This document shows positions 6,812 to 10,082 of a stretch of 10,082 nt of DNA, one piece after another (the first letter of the stretch is position 1; every line of letters begins with the position of its first letter). A model generated the notes under the pieces. The model saw nothing but the letters and a program-made list of their open reading frames with translations, did not search any database and was not told the DNA's origin. This DNA comes from an uncultured beta proteobacterium (lineage in GTDB: Bacteria > Pseudomonadota > Gammaproteobacteria > Burkholderiales > Burkholderiaceae_C): contig CAIXMC010000341.1 of the NCBI GenBank assembly GCA_903920405.1, positions 1 through 10,082 of the forward strand. Direction: 5' to 3'. A program made the position numbers and the translations under genes.

Positions 6812-6871
6812 GTGAGTCAAAACAGCCCGCCTACGTCCCCATCGACTGTTCTACGGGATCAAGAAGTCTGA
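6812..6871 (+). CDS. Possible 19-codon ORF (weak)
   Basis: A GTG-started frame encodes VSQNSPPTSPSTVLRDQEV and ends in TGA. An AGGA (6802-6805) lies six bases upstream but is buried in the stem of the preceding hairpin. I do not recognise the peptide. It may be a chance frame or the severed start of a gene lost by rearrangement. Confidence 0.12.
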   Translation: MSQNSPPTSPSTVLRDQEV

Positions 6872-6959
6872 ATGCAGTGTCCATTGCATGATTTTGCGTA
6901 AGAATAAGGACATTGATCTGCATTCATGGGGGCGTATGCCACTGGAAAATGGCAGCTTG

Positions 6960-6978
6960 TCAAGAATTTTTTTCTTGA
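6960..6978 (-). other. Small palindrome over the aspS stop codon
   Basis: TCAAGAA at 6960-6966 pairs with TTCTTGA at 6972-6978 around a 5-nt loop. In the aspS transcript the loop is A-rich and no U-run follows, so termination here is doubtful. A weaker 5-bp hairpin (TGCCA/TGGCA, 6937-6954) follows in the same transcript. Confidence 0.3.
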
Positions 6979-8816
6979 GTGCTCATGGTTGTTGACTCCA
7001 CATGACGCAAACGAATATGCAACTCGCGCAATTGCTTTTCATCCACTAAAGAAGGGGCTTGCGTGAGCAGACACTGGGCGCGCTGGGTTTTGGGGAAGGC
7101 AATCACATCGCGGATGGAGTCAGCACCGGTCATCAGCGTCACGATACGATCCAGCCCAAAGGCCAAGCCGCCGTGCGGTGGTGCACCGTATTGCAAGGCA
7201 TCCAGCAAAAAGCCAAACTTCTGTTGTGCTTCTTCGGGTGTAATTTTCAGGGCATCAAACACTTTTTTCTGAACATCAGCGCGGTGGATACGCACCGACC
7301 CCCCGCCCATTTCCCAGCCGTTAAGCACCATGTCGTAACCCTTGGAAATGCACTTGCCAGGGTCAGTGACCATCCAGTCTTCGTGACCATCTTTGGGGGC
7401 GGTGAAAGGGTGATGCACCGCCATCCAACGTTTCGATTCTTCGTCATACTCAAACATGGGGAAATCAACGACCCACATCGGTGCCCAACGGTCTTCAAAC
7501 AGGCCGTTTTCTTTGCCATAAGTACTGTGACCAATTTTCATGCGCAGCGCACCCATGGCATCGTTCACGATTTTTTCCTTGTCGGCACCAAAGAAAATAA
7601 GGTCACCATTTTTTGCACCTGTGCGCTTCAGAAGCTCAGAAATGGCGCGGTCGTGAAGGTTTTTGACAATGGGGCTTTGCAAACCCGCCCAACGAAGGGA
7701 TTTGTCTTCATGGACACCTTGCGACAGATCATTGACCTTGATCCAGGCCAAACCCTTGGCTCCGTAAATTTTGACAAAGTCGCCATAGCTGTCAATTTCA
7801 CCGCGTGATAAGCCCATTCCTTCACGAGCACCCCCTGGAACGCACAGGGCGACAACACGACCGCCTTGCATTTTTGCCGCACTTGAAAACACCTTGAAAT
7901 CGACATCGCCCATAACATCGGTCAATTCGGTCAATTCAAGAGTTACGCGCAGGTCAGGCTTGTCAGAACCGTAGCGACGCTGTGCATCCTGGTAAGTCAT
8001 GACCGGAAAATCGCCCAAATCTACACCCAGGGCATTTTGAAAAATGATTTTGATCATGCCTTGCGAGAGGTCACGAATTTCCTGTTCTTCCATGAAGGAA
8101 GTTTCAATATCAATCTGGGTAAATTCAGGCTGACGATCAGCACGCAAGTCTTCATCACGAAAACACTTGGTGATTTGGTAATAGCGGTCAAAACCGGCCA
8201 CCATCAACAGTTGCTTGAACAATTGCGGGCTTTGTGGCAGGGCAAAAAAGTGTCCGTCATGGATACGACTGGGCACCAAATAATCGCGTGCGCCCTCAGG
8301 TGTGCTCTTGGTGAGCATGGGAGTTTCAATATCTACAAAACCATGTGCATCTAGGTACTTGCGCACTTCCGTCGTGACGCGGTAGCGCAGCATCAAATTG
8401 TTTTGCATGTAAGGGCGGCGCAGATCAAGCACGCGATGCGTCAGACGGGTGGTTTCAGACAGATTGTCTTCGTCCATCTGAAAGGGCGGTGTGACCGAGG
8501 GGTTGAGCACTGTCAGTTCATAACACAGCACTTCAATGTTGCCGCTTTTCAGATGGTCATTGACCGTTCCCTCTGGGCGTACTCGCACCAAGCCTGCGAC
8601 CTGAACACAAAACTCGTGACGCAGGTGACCGGCTATCTGGAAAGTCTCAGCGCGATCGGGATCACACACAATTTGCACATAACCCTCGCGGTCACGAACA
8701 TCAATAAAAATCACACCGCCGTGGTCTCGTCGCCGATTGACCCAGCCGCACAAAGTGACCCTTTGGCCTACCAGGGCTTCGGTAACCAAACCACAATAAT
8801 GGGAACGCATAACCAT
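6960..8816 (-). CDS. aspS: Aspartate--tRNA ligase, probably non-discriminating
   Basis: This class II synthetase charges tRNA-Asp with aspartate in the cytoplasm. The 618-residue protein is full length: an N-terminal OB-fold anticodon domain (about 1-110), LDLRRPYM and [20 protein letters not shown] before the catalytic core, motif 2 at [14 protein letters not shown] (219-232), the bacterial GAD insertion (about 290-425), and motif 3 at GGLAFGLDR (549-557). His32 (RRRDHGG) and the RPEG turn at 80-83 match the Pseudomonas-type non-discriminating AspRS, which also charges tRNA-Asn; this specificity is inference. The ATG at 8816 gives MVMRSHYCG, typical for the family; only a weak AGAAAG precedes it. 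The gene is third in a cluster after FmdB and DUF502 genes. Its stop codon lies in a small hairpin (6960-6978). Confidence 0.97.
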   Translation of the reverse strand: MVMRSHYCGLVTEALVGQRVTLCGWVNRRRDHGGVIFIDVRDREGYVQIVCDPDRAETFQIAGHLRHEFCVQVAGLVRVRPEGTVNDHLKSGNIEVLCYELTVLNPSVTPPFQMDEDNLSETTRLTHRVLDLRRPYMQNNLMLRYRVTTEVRKYLDAHGFVDIETPMLTKSTPEGARDYLVPSRIHDGHFFALPQSPQLFKQLLMVAGFDRYYQITKCFRDEDLRADRQPEFTQIDIETSFMEEQEIRDLSQGMIKIIFQNALGVDLGDFPVMTYQDAQRRYGSDKPDLRVTLELTELTDVMGDVDFKVFSSAAKMQGGRVVALCVPGGAREGMGLSRGEIDSYGDFVKIYGAKGLAWIKVNDLSQGVHEDKSLRWAGLQSPIVKNLHDRAISELLKRTGAKNGDLIFFGADKEKIVNDAMGALRMKIGHSTYGKENGLFEDRWAPMWVVDFPMFEYDEESKRWMAVHHPFTAPKDGHEDWMVTDPGKCISKGYDMVLNGWEMGGGSVRIHRADVQKKVFDALKITPEEAQQKFGFLLDALQYGAPPHGGLAFGLDRIVTLMTGADSIRDVIAFPKTQRAQCLLTQAPSLVDEKQLRELHIRLRHVESTTMSTQEKNS

Positions 8817-8867
8817 ATCAATCGCTTTCTATAGCCGCTACATCAGAGCAGCGAAGGTTGTCAAAAA

Positions 8868-9509
8868 TTATTTTTTAAAAAAGCCCGTAGAGAACGTTGG
8901 GGCCACAGACCCCATTGATATCACATAGGTCAGTGCTTCATCAACGCTCATCTGAAGTTCAATCACTTCACTGCGTGGCAGCATCAGAAAAAAACCGCTC
9001 GTAGGGTTGGGCGTGGTGGGAACATACACACTGATCATCCCTTCGCCAAGATGACCTGTTACTTCCTGAGAAGGTATTCCAGTCTGAAATGCCACAGTCC
9101 AGACACCGGCGCGCGGGTATTGCACCAGCAAGGCGGTACGAAACGCGTTGCTATTGCCTGAAAACAGAGTGTCAGAGACTTTTTTGACACTGTTATAAAT
9201 GGTTCTGAAAACTGGAATGTGGGTAAATAATCTGTCCCACTGTGTCAGCCACCAGCGTCCTGCCACGTTGGATACCAGCGCCCCGGTGATCAGCAAGCCA
9301 GTAAATACAAGGACAACACCCAGGCCTGGAATGTGACGCCACCGCTCCAAAACCAAAGCAGCGGCAGATGAGACCATGGCCTGCAAGACTGTCAATAAAC
9401 CACCAAAAATGGCATCCAGCATCCCGACCAGCCACAGCAAAACCCAGATAGTGACGACCATAGGCAACCATACCAGCAAGCCAGTCAGTAAATATTTTTT
9501 GATAGGCAC
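8868..9509 (-). CDS. DUF502 family inner-membrane protein
   Basis: This 213-residue protein of unknown biochemical function belongs to the DUF502 family. Two transmembrane helices are visible, about 6-29 and 62-85. Conserved family features follow: IPGLGVVLVF, NVAGRWW, IPVFRTIYNSVKKV, and the C-terminal PTTPNPTSGFFLMLPRSEV with MSVDEALTYVISMG. The start codon is GTG at 9509, supported by AAGGAA (9515-9520 on the - strand) five bases upstream. It sits 28 bp after the FmdB gene and 51 bp before aspS, an order common in Burkholderiales. The link with aspS is positional and gives no clear functional clue. Confidence 0.9.
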   Translation of the reverse strand: MPIKKYLLTGLLVWLPMVVTIWVLLWLVGMLDAIFGGLLTVLQAMVSSAAALVLERWRHIPGLGVVLVFTGLLITGALVSNVAGRWWLTQWDRLFTHIPVFRTIYNSVKKVSDTLFSGNSNAFRTALLVQYPRAGVWTVAFQTGIPSQEVTGHLGEGMISVYVPTTPNPTSGFFLMLPRSEVIELQMSVDEALTYVISMGSVAPTFSTGFFKK

Positions 9510-9514
9510 AATAA

Positions 9515-9520
9515 TTCCTT
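9515..9520 (-). promoter_or_regulatory. Ribosome binding site deciding the GTG start of the DUF502 gene
   Basis: On the - strand AAGGAA is followed after five bases by GTG at 9509-9507. This makes the GTG the initiation codon for the protein starting MPIKKY. Confidence 0.65.
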
Positions 9521-9537
9521 GTGGTGATCAAGGGCTG

Positions 9538-9840
9538 TCAATGGCAACAACAATCAGCACAACAATCGGGCGCTGCTGGCTTTGCATCGGCGTTGGGGGC
9601 CGCTTTGTCAGTCGCTGGGCTGCATGGAGGGGCATCGCCATCGGCGGTAGCGGCACAACCACCTTTGAAGTCGGTGGCATACCAACCCATGCCTTTTAAT
9701 TGAAATCCGGCCGCGGTAAGCTGTTTTCTGAAACTGACTGCACCGCACTTGGGGCAGTCAGTCAAGGGCGTGTCGGTCATTTTTTGCAACACGTCTTTGG
9801 TCATTCCGCAAGATTCACATTTGTAGGCATAAATAGGCAT
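9538..9840 (-). CDS. FmdB family zinc-ribbon protein
   Basis: This small putative regulatory protein of 100 residues starts MPIYAYKC, the FmdB signature. A four-cysteine zinc ribbon is formed by Cys8, Cys11, Cys29 and Cys32 (KCESCG ... DCPKCG). FKGGC at 58-62 comes next, then a low-complexity Ala/Pro/Asp linker and a tail of five cysteines and a final histidine (CCADCCCH, 93-100). FmdB was named from a gene near formamidase/amidase loci; the function of most members is unknown. It is the first gene of the FmdB-DUF502-aspS cluster. No strong ribosome binding site precedes its ATG. The tail could bind metal, but that is inference. Confidence 0.92.
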   Translation of the reverse strand: MPIYAYKCESCGMTKDVLQKMTDTPLTDCPKCGAVSFRKQLTAAGFQLKGMGWYATDFKGGCAATADGDAPPCSPATDKAAPNADAKPAAPDCCADCCCH

Positions 9841-9988
9841 AGTGTTTGGTATTGAAAAGTTACAAAGGATGTGATTCTAAAGTGGCCGTGGACAATCTGG
9901 TGGCTTCCAACTTAAGGGGGGACAGAGCCGCCCTCAATGGGGAGCCGGGTGCGCGAACTTGAGTGAGTTTTTTGTATAACAAATCGGC
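9841..9988. other. Upstream region of the FmdB-DUF502-aspS cluster
   Basis: No gene is visible. On the - strand a TAGAAT lies about 35 nt before the FmdB start (complement of 9875-9880) and could be a -10 box, but I see no good -35 partner. A G/C-rich patch at about 9914-9953 contains ggggggacagagccgccc and gagccgggt. Short near-repeats aacttaag (9910-9917) and aacttgag (9956-9963) surround it. Confidence 0.3.
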
Positions 9989-10036
9989 CTCTAGCGCCCG
10001 TCCTGCTTGCATAGTTAGCTATTTTTTTGATAGTAA
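9989..10036 (+). repeat. Dispersed intergenic repeat, copy B
   Basis: This is the better-preserved partner of 301-348 (36 of 48 identical, no gaps, same orientation). It includes ctctagcgcccg, the exact core ttgcatagttagcta and a T-run followed by gatagtaa. On the - strand the order is ctatca, an A-run, tagctaactatgcaagcagg, gcgctagagg, which recalls intergenic repeats of Comamonadaceae as I remember them. The remaining 46 bases to the window end show no feature. Confidence 0.6.
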
Positions 10037-10082
10037 TATAAATTCGCCTAACTCATCTCCTTATCTGTATCCATCCACTGCC

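Noticed and set aside
6485..6820. A 111-codon - strand ORF reading GRKDSNLRMLESKSS across the tRNA
   Set aside because: It is antisense to tRNA-Gln and the end of ispE. The GRKDSNLR-type peptide is a familiar artefact of translating the opposite strand of tRNA genes.
7059..7808. A 249-codon + strand open frame
   Set aside because: It lies entirely antisense to aspS, whose frame is strongly supported by conserved synthetase motifs. It arises from codon bias of the true gene.
8037..8834. Two + strand open frames of 105 and 143 codons
   Set aside because: They are antisense shadows of the N-terminal half of aspS, with no recognisable protein motifs.
8817..8880. T/A-rich stretch between the DUF502 gene and aspS as a terminator
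   Set aside because: The A/T-run lies mostly inside the end of the DUF502 gene and no GC-rich stem precedes it in the - strand transcript.
1..10082. CRISPR array, integrase, transposase, plasmid or phage genes
   Set aside because: No regularly spaced repeats and no recognisable mobility or phage proteins in any frame.

Overview
The window looks like a chromosomal segment of a betaproteobacterium of the order Burkholderiales, probably near the Comamonadaceae. The grounds are protein-level resemblance of HisI/HisE, TatA/TatB, AspRS, DUF502 and FmdB to that group. Gene blocks typical of it are also present (hisI-hisE-DUF4870-HIT-tatABC, lolB-ispE-tRNA-Gln, FmdB-DUF502-aspS), as is an intergenic repeat of a style I associate with Comamonadaceae genomes. 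Base composition is moderate to AT-leaning for such an organism. No species is claimed.

Layout: (1) 1-357 holds no intact gene; it has a 25-nt near-direct repeat, two short open stretches that look like gene debris, and a degraded copy of a dispersed repeat just before hisI. (2) 358-5225 is a tightly packed + strand operon: hisI, a 598-residue DUF262/DUF1524 (GmrSD-like) nuclease gene, hisE, a DUF4870 membrane protein, hinT, tatA, tatB, tatC. Gaps are at most 18 bp and most later genes overlap. (3) 5266-6760 carries lolB, ispE and tRNA-Gln(TTG), also on the + strand. (4) 6761-6959 is the convergent intergenic region, with a strong stem-loop and a 19-codon ORF. (5) 6960-9840 is a - strand cluster transcribed FmdB -> DUF502 -> aspS. 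(6) 9841-10082 is the upstream region of that cluster and contains the better-preserved copy of the dispersed repeat.

Functionally, hisI and hisE perform adjacent early steps of histidine synthesis. TatABC forms the twin-arginine protein export system, LolB inserts lipoproteins in the outer membrane, IspE belongs to the MEP isoprenoid pathway, and AspRS with tRNA-Gln serves translation. All are housekeeping functions except the DUF262/DUF1524 gene. That gene is AT-rich, carries the ParB/Srx-like DGQQR motif and an HNH-type nuclease motif, and sits between hisI and hisE with only 4 and 6 bp either side. It is the most interesting item here: a probable phage-defence (modified-DNA restriction) gene lodged in a biosynthetic operon with no visible mobility genes. 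A second point of interest is that the AspRS keeps residues associated with the non-discriminating (Asp/Asn) enzyme type.
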